48,796 nt of DNA from positions 1 through 48,796 of the forward strand of contig JAVVGP010000002.1 in the NCBI GenBank assembly GCA_032249055.1. Direction: 5' to 3'. Below, in pieces: positions 33,155-42,866 of this stretch. The notes below the pieces were generated by a model, which was not told the DNA's origin, ran no database searches, and was given only the letters and a program-made list of their open reading frames with translations. The first letter of the stretch is position 1, and each line of letters starts with the position of its first letter. This stretch comes from SCGC-AAA471-B05 sp032249055 (GTDB lineage Archaea; Thermoproteota; Thermoprotei; Gearchaeales; Gearchaeaceae). Position numbers and translations under genes: made by a program.

Positions 33155-35394
33155 GTTCTAGTATCTAATATTATTACTTTATTGTTCATGTATGCTATTT
33201 TGAATTGTTTGATCAAATGTTGATATTCTGGCCATGTTTGTATAGTTGCCGTTGGTATTCTTGGTATTACTATATAAGTTATATTGTTTTGTTTTATAAT
33301 TTGCCTTGTGTCTAATATTGACAATTCATTTTGAGTTGCGTCTTTTTGTGGATTTTGTCTTTTAATGTTTATTATTATGTTATTTTGTGTGCATGTTAGT
33401 CTAATTTGTCGATTATCTGGCGTATTTGTTACTGTTTCTGCATTTGTTGTAATAATTATTGTATCTATATCTGTATAAATTTTGGTATCTTGTGCTATTT
33501 CTATTAAGTTTACTTGTCTTTGTGGCGATATTTCTATTATGAGTGTTGTATTTTTGATTTGAAGATTTGTTTTTATTATGTAGTTTATAGTTAATGTAGG
33601 CATTGTACTTATTGTTATCGTTTTATTTATCATGACATCTTGGTTATTATATATTGTTTGAATTACTGCTATGCTTTTTTGCGCTTTTAATGTTGAGGTT
33701 GCTGTGAAGTTCTTCGTCATTAATATAGCAGTTGTAAAATCTTTTGTTGATGTTTTGTTCGTTGCAATGATTAGTTTTTGGTCATTTACGATTAATGTTT
33801 CATGATATTTCCCTTGTTTCCAGATACTTATTATTGGTGTAAAGGACTGGTTATAAGGGTTTTGATCTTGTATTCTAAAATATCCGTTTCTAATGTCATA
33901 TGTTGACTTTAATATTGCTGATGCTATATAATATCTTTCTAATTGTCCTTCTAGGAAAAAGAATCGGGGGTCAGCGTACCTATATACCCTCCTTTGCGAA
34001 TATCCTTCTATCCATTTCCCTATCATCTCATCTGCTATGAAAGTTTCGTTTGGTAATGTGTTTGTTTTTATCCAGTTTAGTGCCGCAAGCTTTTCATGAT
34101 CTCCATATGGATCATGTATTGGTACCCATGAGTTTACATTATTTATTGTTTGCAATCCTAGCGTAAATGTGTTTATTGATGCAGTTAGTGTGAGTATTAT
34201 AATTACTATTCCCTCTATTGTTTTATATTTCATTATTTTCTTTATAGCTTTGGATGGATGGATTGGTATATCTAGCATTGTAAGAGCTGTTGCTAGTAGA
34301 AGCGGGATTGGTTGTATTGAAAAGAAGAATATTCTGTTGTAATCGATTGCTATGCCTAACAAATATCCTTGTGTAGCTATTATTGGAAATAGGGACCAAC
34401 TAATTATTAGTGTTAAGTGTTGCGGTTTTATTAATTTATACGTTCCTAGCGATAGTAAGATTATTAATATGATCATAATTATTAGTATAATTAGGGAGAT
34501 AAACGGTAATGGGGATTTAAATACCCATGGTATTGTAACTATTGGATTAAATCTTAATTCATAGTATGCTGCTTCATTATATGTTAAGAATTGTGAAGGA
34601 TATGCGAGTGTGTATCTATATATTATGAATATGGTTAATGATATTATCAGCGAAGTAAGTATTGGTTTTGTTATTTCTTTTAGTGCGATTTTGTTTTTGT
34701 AAAGTATTAGCAAGAGTAACCATAGTAATGTTACTCCTAAATATATGGTGTAGGTTAAGTGGTGCGTTAATGGTAATAATATGCTTAATATTACTAGGAT
34801 AATTTTGTCTTTGGTTATTGGATTTTCTATTATTTTTATTATCATATAAAATGTAAATCCTAACAATATTAACCCTAATAAATTGGGATATCCTCCCCAT
34901 CCTAACATTTCTGAATATATTGGCATTACTGATGCATAAGCTGTTATTAATGCTGGTATCGGTTTTTTAGTTATTTTCTTTGCTATTAAAAATATAGGTA
35001 ATGGCTGTAATGAAAAAAATACTATTCCAAGTATTTTTAGTGTTGTTATTGGATCTAGAAAAATTTCTAGTAGCAATATTATAAAGAATGGTAATGGTGG
35101 GTACTGCCACGCTCCTATATTCCACATTGGATAAAGTCCTTGTTCTACTGTTGGATTGTTTACACCAAATGCTTTTTCTATTGTTGATTTGATTGCGTTT
35201 GCATACATTAACCATTCTCCTGGATCACTCCACCATGGCAAACTTCGTTGTGAAAATATTATTGTTACATAAGCCATAGGTATTAGTATTGATAAGGATA
35301 ATAATACAAGTTCTATTTTTCCTGAAGTCTTCTGATTAATAAAGTTCCATGCTTTTGTTATTTTTTCATCTAAAACGTTTATTTTACTGTTCAT
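33151..35394 (-). CDS. AglB/STT3-like GT-C membrane protein with soluble C-terminal domain
   Basis: The 747-residue protein has about 12 membrane segments followed by a beta-rich outer domain of some 290 residues. The first outer loop reads SLPWWSDPGEWLMYANAIKS, then WGGYPNLLGLILLGFTFYMI, and LTHHLTYTIYLG comes near 206. The outer domain opens ALNWIKTNTLPNETFIADEM (about 438-457) and continues IGKWIEGYSQRR. In AglB the same place holds W-x-x-N-T-x-x-x-A-x-V-x-S-W-W-D-Y-G. Here A-D-E-x-x-G replaces it. Oligosaccharide transfer or a related use of a lipid-linked sugar is likely. It is flanked by paralogues in one unit. Confidence 0.75.
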   Translation of the reverse strand: MNSKINVLDEKITKAWNFINQKTSGKIELVLLSLSILIPMAYVTIIFSQRSLPWWSDPGEWLMYANAIKSTIEKAFGVNNPTVEQGLYPMWNIGAWQYPPLPFFIILLLEIFLDPITTLKILGIVFFSLQPLPIFLIAKKITKKPIPALITAYASVMPIYSEMLGWGGYPNLLGLILLGFTFYMIIKIIENPITKDKIILVILSILLPLTHHLTYTIYLGVTLLWLLLLILYKNKIALKEITKPILTSLIISLTIFIIYRYTLAYPSQFLTYNEAAYYELRFNPIVTIPWVFKSPLPFISLIILIIMIILIILLSLGTYKLIKPQHLTLIISWSLFPIIATQGYLLGIAIDYNRIFFFSIQPIPLLLATALTMLDIPIHPSKAIKKIMKYKTIEGIVIIILTLTASINTFTLGLQTINNVNSWVPIHDPYGDHEKLAALNWIKTNTLPNETFIADEMIGKWIEGYSQRRVYRYADPRFFFLEGQLERYYIASAILKSTYDIRNGYFRIQDQNPYNQSFTPIISIWKQGKYHETLIVNDQKLIIATNKTSTKDFTTAILMTKNFTATSTLKAQKSIAVIQTIYNNQDVMINKTITISTMPTLTINYIIKTNLQIKNTTLIIEISPQRQVNLIEIAQDTKIYTDIDTIIITTNAETVTNTPDNRQIRLTCTQNNIIINIKRQNPQKDATQNELSILDTRQIIKQNNITYIVIPRIPTATIQTWPEYQHLIKQFKIAYMNNKVIILDTRT

Positions 35395-35399
35395 ATTAA

Positions 35400-37535
35400 T
35401 TATGTTGTTTGCTTCTTTACTTTGAAGATTATTATTAAATTGTTCTCAAATACTGGTATATATTTATCATTTTTTAGGAATTTTACATAATCTTGTACTG
35501 ACTTTGATAATGCTATGTAATCAATATTATATTTTTTGATTATTTCATCTACTGTATAAGCCCATAGGTGATCATTCCACCAACTTTTTTTTGCGGTTAT
35601 GAACGTCATACTGAGCTCTGCTTTAACTGTATTATTTGTTGGCGTGAATGTGTATAATACTCGAAGTTGCCCCCATTTTGGATCTGATCCTACCGTATAG
35701 TTCTTAGCGTTTGTTTCAATTTCAATTATTTTTTCATCTATGATTAGTCTAAGTTTATTTGAATAATACGTGTAATCTTTCAATTTTGATTCAAAGGGTA
35801 TCCATATTGGTATTTTTGTTTCTTGTAGTGTTGCATTTATCGTTGGTATTATTATGTAATTTATATTTACTGTTTTAGAATCTTTTGCGAGCCCTATTGT
35901 TTTTATTATTTTGAGAGATTTTGAATTATATGTTATTGATATTGATGCAGACGTTGGTGTTTTATTTATCCATGTTATGTTTGATATCGTTGCTTTATAT
36001 GGTGATTCAATCCATGTATTGTTAGCATATATAAATGATGTTTCTACTGTGCCATCTACTAGATATATGGCTTTTGTGTAGTCTGGTCCTGTTGATTGTT
36101 CTATCCATGGTGTTTTGTCTGTTTCATATGGTATTCCGTCTAATATTCTTAGATATTCATTTCTCATTTCTATGTTATATCCGCTAAGAATTAAGCTTGC
36201 TGCTTCATACCTTTCTAATTCTCCTATCATGAATATTTGAAATGGAGGTAATTGTAATAATGTTCTTCTTTCCGCATATCCTTCTATCCATCTTCCTAAA
36301 GTTTCATCTGCTACAAATATTGCGTTTGGCGAAGTATTTGTTTTTATCCAGTTTAGTGCTTCTAATCTTTGGTCTGAAGCATATGTATAATCTGTAATGT
36401 AATGATAATATTCATTTACTTTATATACTGTTATTACTCCAGTTAAAATGTTAATCATAACTGTAAGTAGCAAGAGTGATGCGACTATTATTTGGGGATT
36501 CAGGTTTTGTGTAAGTGTTTTGGAGTCATTCTTTTCTTTTAATATCGCTATGGTTATTGAGCTTAGTATTATTATCGCTGGTATTGAAAAAATAGGGAAT
36601 CTTCTCGGGTCTAATGCTATTCCTAATATGTATGACTGTGTGAAAAGAAATGGAAAAAATATCCAAACTAGTAATATTATTAATTCTTCTTTTTTGTTAA
36701 GGTAGTATAGTCCTAGTGAACCTATTGTTGCTGTTAGAAAAAGAAGCGATGCTGCTAATGGATCTTTAAATATCCACCAAAAAGCATCCATATCAAATGG
36801 TCTGTTTAATTGAGATGCATAATTAAATATTATATATTGAAATGGTCCTGCCAAGATTCTCCAAATTATGAAGGTAATTACAGATATTGTAATTGGAATT
36901 AATATTTTAAGTTGTGATAATTGAGCGCGTTTTCTGATGATACTTAAAAATGTTAATAATATAATTATTGAACCTATTACTGCGTAGACTATTAATGTTA
37001 AATGATGTGTTATTGAGAGTAGTGATGTAAAGATTGATGCCATTAATATGTTTTTGTTATTCTTTTCTCCTTTCATTATTTTATAAAGGTAGTATAATGA
37101 TAAGTTAAGAAACATTATTCCTAATAAATTCGGGTATCCTCCCCATCCGTACATTTCTGAAAAAGCTGGATGGAATGCTGTTAGCCATACTGCTATTATT
37201 CCTGCTTTGTAACTATTTGTTATTTCTTTTGCCAGTGGATATACTGTGAGGGGTAATAATGATATTAAAGTTATGCCTAGCATTTTTAATGATAACAATG
37301 CATTATGTGTTAGAATGATAAATATAGCCAATATTATATTAAAAAATGGAGGATATTGAAGTACTGTTTGATCCCAAAGTGGATATGTATTACCTAGTAA
37401 TGCGTTAGCATTTTTTAGCCATATTGCAGGATCATTAATTGGAGGAAAAGGATCTGGTCCAAATATTAATAGATATACAACGAAGTTTATAAACGAGGGA
37501 AGTATTAATAAAATGATTTGATTTTTTCTTTTCAC
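35400..37535 (-). CDS. AglB/STT3-like GT-C membrane protein (GTG start)
   Basis: The 711-residue protein is a paralogue of the 747-residue protein. First loop: DPFPPINDPAIWLKNANALL, with WGGYPNLLGIMFLNLSLYYL later and SITHHLTLIVYAV near 175. The outer domain has ALNWIKTNTSPNAIFVADET (about 392-411) and LGRWIEGYAERR, then a beta-rich C-terminal part. The GTG start overlaps the TGA of the preceding gene as GTGA. The same catalytic layout as its neighbour suggests divided or successive roles rather than redundancy, but no substrate can be read. Confidence 0.75.
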   Translation of the reverse strand: MKRKNQIILLILPSFINFVVYLLIFGPDPFPPINDPAIWLKNANALLGNTYPLWDQTVLQYPPFFNIILAIFIILTHNALLSLKMLGITLISLLPLTVYPLAKEITNSYKAGIIAVWLTAFHPAFSEMYGWGGYPNLLGIMFLNLSLYYLYKIMKGEKNNKNILMASIFTSLLSITHHLTLIVYAVIGSIIILLTFLSIIRKRAQLSQLKILIPITISVITFIIWRILAGPFQYIIFNYASQLNRPFDMDAFWWIFKDPLAASLLFLTATIGSLGLYYLNKKEELIILLVWIFFPFLFTQSYILGIALDPRRFPIFSIPAIIILSSITIAILKEKNDSKTLTQNLNPQIIVASLLLLTVMINILTGVITVYKVNEYYHYITDYTYASDQRLEALNWIKTNTSPNAIFVADETLGRWIEGYAERRTLLQLPPFQIFMIGELERYEAASLILSGYNIEMRNEYLRILDGIPYETDKTPWIEQSTGPDYTKAIYLVDGTVETSFIYANNTWIESPYKATISNITWINKTPTSASISITYNSKSLKIIKTIGLAKDSKTVNINYIIIPTINATLQETKIPIWIPFESKLKDYTYYSNKLRLIIDEKIIEIETNAKNYTVGSDPKWGQLRVLYTFTPTNNTVKAELSMTFITAKKSWWNDHLWAYTVDEIIKKYNIDYIALSKSVQDYVKFLKNDKYIPVFENNLIIIFKVKKQTT

Positions 37536-39559
37536 TGTATTATTACTTTATAGATCGTTAGATAATCGTTTTGGTACAGCGATTTAAATATTTCATAATA
37601 GAGACCGAATTTATCCATGTTTTCTTTTTTAACTACTGTTGGTATTATAGCATAGCTTATTTTATATTTAGCTAATAATTCTTTTATGTCTGCTGCTATA
37701 ACTTTGCTATTCATCCAATTGATTGGTTTGGGATTCAGTATTTCTACCGTTACTTTAACTCTTATACTGTTTTGTATTGGCACGAATGTTGCTAATACTC
37801 TTGGCTGCGTCCATGTTTCATCTGGACCAAATGTTAATCTCACTAGAGTACCATTAAAAGTTATTTTATATTCGCCTATATCTGTTGAGAAATGAAATGT
37901 ATTTCCTATTACCTGTGTGAATCCAAGTTTTCTTTCCCATGGTACCCACATTTTTAGTGTAAATGAGTTTATTATTGAAGTTGTTGAAGATATGTAATAT
38001 TCTATTGTAGCTTTAGGGTCTGTTGTAAGTGTTAATTGTTTAATTATTGTCACCCCTCCTTCAAGCGAAAATATGTGTTGAATTGTTGCTATATTCTCTG
38101 TACGTATAATCCATGTTGTATTAGTACCCTTGTACTGGTAAAAGTCTGGACTTAATAGTTTGTTATTATATGTATATGATACACGTGCGTGATTTTCATC
38201 AATATATATGAATTCGGAATAATTATTTCCGTCTGATGATGCTATTGTTGGCAATCTTTGTGGCGCTTTACTTCCCCAATCTCTTAGTCTTATGAATTGA
38301 TTTCTAAGTTCATAGTTAGCATTGAGTATCGTATCTGCATCATAACTTTTGATAAAATTGTTTATGTCGTTTGGATTCGTAGGTAAATTTGTTATTACTG
38401 TTCTTTTAGTATATGATTGTATCCAACTACTTAAAGGATATTCTGCAAGGATTACAGCATCTTTTGGTGTATTTTCATTTATCCATGCTAATGCGTTAAG
38501 TAAGTCAATATCACCGTATCTATCAATATATATTGAATAGTTCTGGATCGTTTTATTCACTACATTATAGGTTATAAACGTGTTTGAGATTATAAGGAAT
38601 GCTATAAGTATGAGCGCAAAGAGTTTTGCTAAGTCTATTTCTACTACTTCCTCATTTTCAACCCGTTTGCTTAATGCTAAACCTTTTATTATTTCAGGAA
38701 GCAATACTGATGTTGATATCGCTAACGGATAGAAAAGGTAAATTATAGCCAGTTGCGGACTTATTATAACTATAGAAATTATTGATGCTAGTAACCATGA
38801 TGCAATTACAAGAAAATCTTCTTTTGAGCGTTTTAATATGAGATAGAGTCCAAAAATTCCGCTTATAAAACCTATTATAATTGTTTGGTAGATATCTGTT
38901 GGAATGTTAATAGTTTGCTGTTTATATAATAAAGTGATTGGTAGTGAAATATATGATGCTAATGGATACATAAAATTAAGTTTGATCTTTTTATTCATTA
39001 TAATGTTTATTATTACAATCAACGAAGATGCGATAACTAAAATAGACATTGCGTTTGAATCAGCTAAGGCAGTTAAAAGTGAAAATATTGCTATAATTAT
39101 TGATTTTTTTGCTACATTAAGTTTAGTAAATCTTGTAATGAATATGATTGAAACTGAAAGGAATAATAATCCTTGTAGTTGTGCATAATTAGAAGACATT
39201 ATTAACCATGAATGTAATGGATAAATTATAACTAATATGCCTGCAATAAATGATGCAATTTTATTATTTGTTATTTTATATGTTATGTAAAAAGCAGGAA
39301 GAGGTAGCAAGATAAAAGTAAGAAGTGCAGAGCTCATTATAGCATAAGATAAGTTTGCGAAAAATGGAGAAAATATCCATGCAATATATGGGAAAAGTAT
39401 TATTGTATTTGGTTTCCCTTTAATAATTTCATTTAGAAGTGTAAGCCATTTTATATCATCAGGTCTTGTCGCTATTATTAGTCCTAATGTTGATACATAA
39501 AATACCAATATAGCTAGGGGTATAAGTAAAAATATTAGAATTATGTTACTAGTTTTCAA
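37532..39559 (-). CDS. AglB/STT3-like GT-C membrane protein, divergent (TTG start)
   Basis: The 675-residue protein shares the layout of its two downstream neighbours: about 12 membrane segments, then an outer domain with ALAWINENTPKDAVILAEYP (about 354-373) and LSSWIQSYTKR. The loop acidic site reads IATRPDDIKWLTLLNEII, and the H-H-L-T element is replaced by LTALADSNAMS, so a polar site conserved in the others is lost here. It may bind a different lipid or act as a partner without catalysis. It is first of the four tandem genes, 25 bases after the GT4 gene. The start is TTG. Confidence 0.72.
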   Translation of the reverse strand: MKTSNIILIFLLIPLAILVFYVSTLGLIIATRPDDIKWLTLLNEIIKGKPNTIILFPYIAWIFSPFFANLSYAIMSSALLTFILLPLPAFYITYKITNNKIASFIAGILVIIYPLHSWLIMSSNYAQLQGLLFLSVSIIFITRFTKLNVAKKSIIIAIFSLLTALADSNAMSILVIASSLIVIINIIMNKKIKLNFMYPLASYISLPITLLYKQQTINIPTDIYQTIIIGFISGIFGLYLILKRSKEDFLVIASWLLASIISIVIISPQLAIIYLFYPLAISTSVLLPEIIKGLALSKRVENEEVVEIDLAKLFALILIAFLIISNTFITYNVVNKTIQNYSIYIDRYGDIDLLNALAWINENTPKDAVILAEYPLSSWIQSYTKRTVITNLPTNPNDINNFIKSYDADTILNANYELRNQFIRLRDWGSKAPQRLPTIASSDGNNYSEFIYIDENHARVSYTYNNKLLSPDFYQYKGTNTTWIIRTENIATIQHIFSLEGGVTIIKQLTLTTDPKATIEYYISSTTSIINSFTLKMWVPWERKLGFTQVIGNTFHFSTDIGEYKITFNGTLVRLTFGPDETWTQPRVLATFVPIQNSIRVKVTVEILNPKPINWMNSKVIAADIKELLAKYKISYAIIPTVVKKENMDKFGLYYEIFKSLYQNDYLTIYKVIIQ

Positions 39560-39584
39560 ATTCCTTATTCTTAGAATGTATTTT

Positions 39585-40733
39585 TTAAATTAAATTTCTA
39601 TAAACCCTATCATACTCTTCCGCAATATTATTCCAATCATATCTTTTTATAAATTCATAACCATTTTGTTGCAATTTTAACCATAAATTTCTATCATTCA
39701 TTATCTGTAATATTGCTTCTGCAAGATGATAAGGTGAAAGTTTTGCTACTAAACCGCTTTTACTTTCTTTTATCAAATCTGATGCTCCATTTCCTTCAAC
39801 AGAGACAACTACTTGAGGTGTTCCTGCAGCCATTGCTTCAAGTGTTGTAATGCTTTGCCCCTCCCTTATTGATGGAAGAACATATACATATGCACTTTTT
39901 AGCCTTTTAACTAATTCCTCATCACTCACATCGCCAAGTATAGTAATACAATTTTGAAGCCCCTTCTTTTTAATGTATTCCTCATATTTAGCTTTCATAG
40001 GACCATCTCCAATGATTTCTAAATGAACATCATTAATGTGCTTTTTTACTATAGGTATTGCATCTATTAATAGCTCAATCTTTTTATGCCAATTTAATCT
40101 GCCTATGTATACTATTTTATTATGCTTTCTTTCTGATTTAATTCTATTAAAAAGCTCCAAATCAACGCCATTGGGTATTACGACAACTTTGCTTTTATCC
40201 ATCTTTAATAAAGATATTAAACGTAATGCCGTTGTATTGCTTACCGCTATACCAATATTTGGCATCTTTACATAGATTTTTTCCAAAATGATTCCTAATG
40301 GAACATGAAAGATTGTCGGAGAATACCAATACCAATGAGAATACCAAACTTCATGAAATGTAACGCTTAACGGAATTTTGTTCATTCTGGTATGTATCCA
40401 CGAACTTATAACAGGAAATATTGGACAATGATTTGCCTCTATGATTTGATAATCCTTATTAGAAGTCTTTTTAATAGCCCATGCTGCATAGAGTAGAACT
40501 TGTGATATAGAACGAAATCCATCTTTAGTTATGTAATTTGTTAAAGGAATTTCAGTTCTATATACATTAATGCCATGAATATTCTCATATGTTGGCCATT
40601 CTTTATTTAATCTAACTGTGTATAAGTCAATCTCATAATTTCTCTTTACTAACCTTCTCAATACTTCATAATATCTTTTTGCCGATCCTCCTTTAAATGG
40701 ATAAAACGTTTCAGTTATAACTGCAATCTTCAT
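39585..40733 (-). CDS. GT4 family glycosyltransferase
   Basis: The 382-residue protein has all GT4 features: ITETFYPFKGGSAKRYYEVL (6-25), PNGVDLELFN (187-196), IVYIGRLNWHKKIELLIDAI (207-226), IIGDGPMK (240-247) and PSIREGQSITTLEAMAAG (287-304), with EX7E as E291/E299. An ATG start follows ten bases after the 113-residue gene. It leads the four GT-C-like genes and may make the lipid-linked substrate that they use. Retaining transfer from a nucleotide-hexose is expected. Confidence 0.92.
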   Translation of the reverse strand: MKIAVITETFYPFKGGSAKRYYEVLRRLVKRNYEIDLYTVRLNKEWPTYENIHGINVYRTEIPLTNYITKDGFRSISQVLLYAAWAIKKTSNKDYQIIEANHCPIFPVISSWIHTRMNKIPLSVTFHEVWYSHWYWYSPTIFHVPLGIILEKIYVKMPNIGIAVSNTTALRLISLLKMDKSKVVVIPNGVDLELFNRIKSERKHNKIVYIGRLNWHKKIELLIDAIPIVKKHINDVHLEIIGDGPMKAKYEEYIKKKGLQNCITILGDVSDEELVKRLKSAYVYVLPSIREGQSITTLEAMAAGTPQVVVSVEGNGASDLIKESKSGLVAKLSPYHLAEAILQIMNDRNLWLKLQQNGYEFIKRYDWNNIAEEYDRVYRNLI

Positions 40734-40743
40734 CTCATGCTTG

Positions 40744-41085
40744 CTATCTTTTTAAATTCGAATATGTTAATCCTAACCAAAAGATATAATTAGGATCTTT
40801 TAACCAATCTTTTATTTTTGGTATCATTATTGCTGTTTTGCTTTTCAATAACACTTCTGAAACTTCTTTTCCTTTCTTCATTATTTTTTCTTTAAAGGAA
40901 TTTAATTTCTTCATTATTGATATTACTGTTTCGATGATCTCTTTGTTTATTATCTTTTTAATTTTTGATAATTTCATGCAAGCAATGTAAAATGCTTTAT
41001 CAATTGCTGAAAGATTATTCCATGATCCTTTTCTTAAGCATAATCTATAAAATCTTGATAAATCTGAAAATGATAAAGCAAGCAT
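40744..41085 (-). CDS. conserved small basic helical protein, copy 2 (113 aa)
   Basis: The 113-residue protein nearly equals the one at 30833-31174: about ten residue changes (for example H2L, S15L, L20S, T98P). DNA of the two copies differs at about 15 positions and shares unbroken stretches of more than 100 bases. It lies between the carbamoyltransferase and a GT4 gene, on the same strand. The family is not recognised; the helices with Lys/Ile repeats suggest an interaction or nucleic-acid-binding role without proof. The strict conservation against the decay of the neighbouring sequence in the other locus points to selection or gene conversion. Confidence 0.72.
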   Translation of the reverse strand: MLALSFSDLSRFYRLCLRKGSWNNLSAIDKAFYIACMKLSKIKKIINKEIIETVISIMKKLNSFKEKIMKKGKEVSEVLLKSKTAIMIPKIKDWLKDPNYIFWLGLTYSNLKR

Positions 41086-41107
41086 TTTATAATATAATTA
41101 CTTCATT

Positions 41108-41125
41108 CTTTAAAAACTTTTAAAC
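41108..41125 (-). promoter_or_regulatory. conserved TATA-like element before the 113-residue gene, copy 2
   Basis: The minus-strand sequence GTTTAAAAGTTTTTAAAG lies 23-40 bases before the ATG at 41085, the same distance as in copy 1 (31197-31213). The shared place suggests that each copy has its own promoter rather than relying on the gene upstream. Confidence 0.55.
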
Positions 41126-41159
41126 GGGGATTTTTGCAATTTTGAAACTCCATACCGAG

Positions 41160-42866
41160 TTATTTTTTGATCAAATAATTACCAATAGCTAAATATTTTA
41201 AGCCTGAATTTTTGAAAGTCCATATAGCAAGCTCAGGTGTTCCTACAATTGGATATCCATGCAAATTAAAGCTCGTATTTAAAACAGCTCCAACTCCTGT
41301 AATTTTTTCAAAAGTTTTTAATATTTTTCTATAAGAAGGATTCCATTCATTTAAAGTTTGGGGTCTTGCTGTAAAATCTTGGGGATGAATAGCCGCAATT
41401 ATTTCATCTCTTTTTTCTGTTGTATCAAAGGCAAGTATCATATATCTCGCAGGTCTCGCATTTACTAAATATTCATGCATTCTTTCTTCAAGTATTGTTG
41501 GTGCAAATGGCATCCAAAAATCTCTTTGCTTTATTGCGCTATTTAATTTTCTTACAACTCTAAAATCTCTTGGATCTGCTAAAATACTTCTGTTGCCTAA
41601 CGCTCTTGGTCCCCACTCAACTCTTCCATTAAATCTTGCTACAATTTCTCCTTTAGCTAATAGTTCTCCTACAACTTCTTCTATACCATCATATTTTTCA
41701 GTTTTATTTTCCAATCCTTCTCTCTTTATTACTTCTCTTATATAATCATCATCAAATTCGCATCCGTAATAAAGATCTTCTAAAGGATGAAATTCTGGTT
41801 TTCTTCCATCTCTTTTACAAAGCTCATAGTAAATTTGTAAAGCAGCACCAACAGGAGTTCCGTCATCTCCAGCTGCAGGATAAAAGAAAGCATCATCAAC
41901 TTCTTCCATTTCCAAAACTCTTTTATTTGCTTTAACATTCAATATATTTCCTCCTGCAAATACTACTTTATGAATACCTGTAATATTTATGGCATTTCTT
42001 ACCCATTGTGTAAATAGTTCTTCATAATAAGCTTGACATGCAGCAGCTATATTATCAAATCTTTCTCCTTCAAGTAGCTTTCTTAATTTTTTCTGCATAG
42101 ATTTCAAGTAGCTTCTGAAAGTATTCTGAAATTCCAAAGGATTTTTTGGATTTATTCTTATTATTTTTCTCATCTTATCAATGCAATATTCTGGCTTTCC
42201 ATATGGAGCAAGACCCATTACTTTATATTCATGATCCCAAGGTTTCATTCCCAAATATCTAGTTATTTCGCTATAGAATGCATTGCCTAGAGAATCGTAG
42301 AAAGTTGACCATGCAATTCTTCTAATTTCTCCCTTTTCTCCTATTGAAACTGTTGAAGAAACGCCATCGCCAGCACCATCTGCAGTCATTATTAGAATCT
42401 TTTCATCGTAGCCAAAGGGGGAAGTTCTGTAAGCACATGAAGCATGGGCTAAATGATGTTCTACAAAGAATACTTCTTTGTTTTCAATTCCTAGTTCTTC
42501 AAATATTTTCTTTAATTCCTTTATATTTCTAAATTTACTTAATATTTTTACGTAAAATTTTACAAAAGATTTAAAATGAATATAAGGAGAAATTTTTTCA
42601 AATATCTTTACTTTTAAAGGATATTCTTCCAAAGGTGAATAAACTCGATTTAGACTTACTATAGCTATAGCATCTGTTTCGGAAGGGTCAACTTTTGCTA
42701 TTTTATATACTTCTTTTATAGATAATTTAGGTATTCCGCTGTGATGCTTTATATTTGATAATCTTTCTTCTTGTATTGCTGCTAAAACTTTTCCATCTCT
42801 TATTAAAGCTGCTCCACAATCATGTCCATCGTTTATACCTAGAACTGTTATTGGTCTATGTGGCAT
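41160..42866 (-). CDS. NodU/TobZ/CmcH-type carbamoyltransferase
   Basis: The 568-residue protein has the two-part structure of this family. The N-terminal YrdC/Kae1-like part begins VLGINDGHDCGAALIRDGKV (8-27), with IQEERLSNIKH next and the metal-binding HHLAHA at 137-142. The C-terminal carbamoyltransferase part includes WGPRALGNRSILADPR and NTSFNLHGYPIVGTPELAIW. The enzyme uses carbamoyl phosphate and ATP to carbamoylate a hydroxyl group, usually on a sugar or antibiotic. It starts on the last base of the epimerase stop (42866), so it belongs to the sugar operon. A decayed copy of its 3' end lies at 31253-31468. Confidence 0.92.
   Translation of the reverse strand: MPHRPITVLGINDGHDCGAALIRDGKVLAAIQEERLSNIKHHSGIPKLSIKEVYKIAKVDPSETDAIAIVSLNRVYSPLEEYPLKVKIFEKISPYIHFKSFVKFYVKILSKFRNIKELKKIFEELGIENKEVFFVEHHLAHASCAYRTSPFGYDEKILIMTADGAGDGVSSTVSIGEKGEIRRIAWSTFYDSLGNAFYSEITRYLGMKPWDHEYKVMGLAPYGKPEYCIDKMRKIIRINPKNPLEFQNTFRSYLKSMQKKLRKLLEGERFDNIAAACQAYYEELFTQWVRNAINITGIHKVVFAGGNILNVKANKRVLEMEEVDDAFFYPAAGDDGTPVGAALQIYYELCKRDGRKPEFHPLEDLYYGCEFDDDYIREVIKREGLENKTEKYDGIEEVVGELLAKGEIVARFNGRVEWGPRALGNRSILADPRDFRVVRKLNSAIKQRDFWMPFAPTILEERMHEYLVNARPARYMILAFDTTEKRDEIIAAIHPQDFTARPQTLNEWNPSYRKILKTFEKITGVGAVLNTSFNLHGYPIVGTPELAIWTFKNSGLKYLAIGNYLIKK

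Noticed and set aside
30833..41085. Classic insertion sequence bracketing the AglB-like block
   Set aside because: The 113-residue protein has no visible transposase motif, and no matching terminal inverted repeats or target duplications could be seen around the copies.
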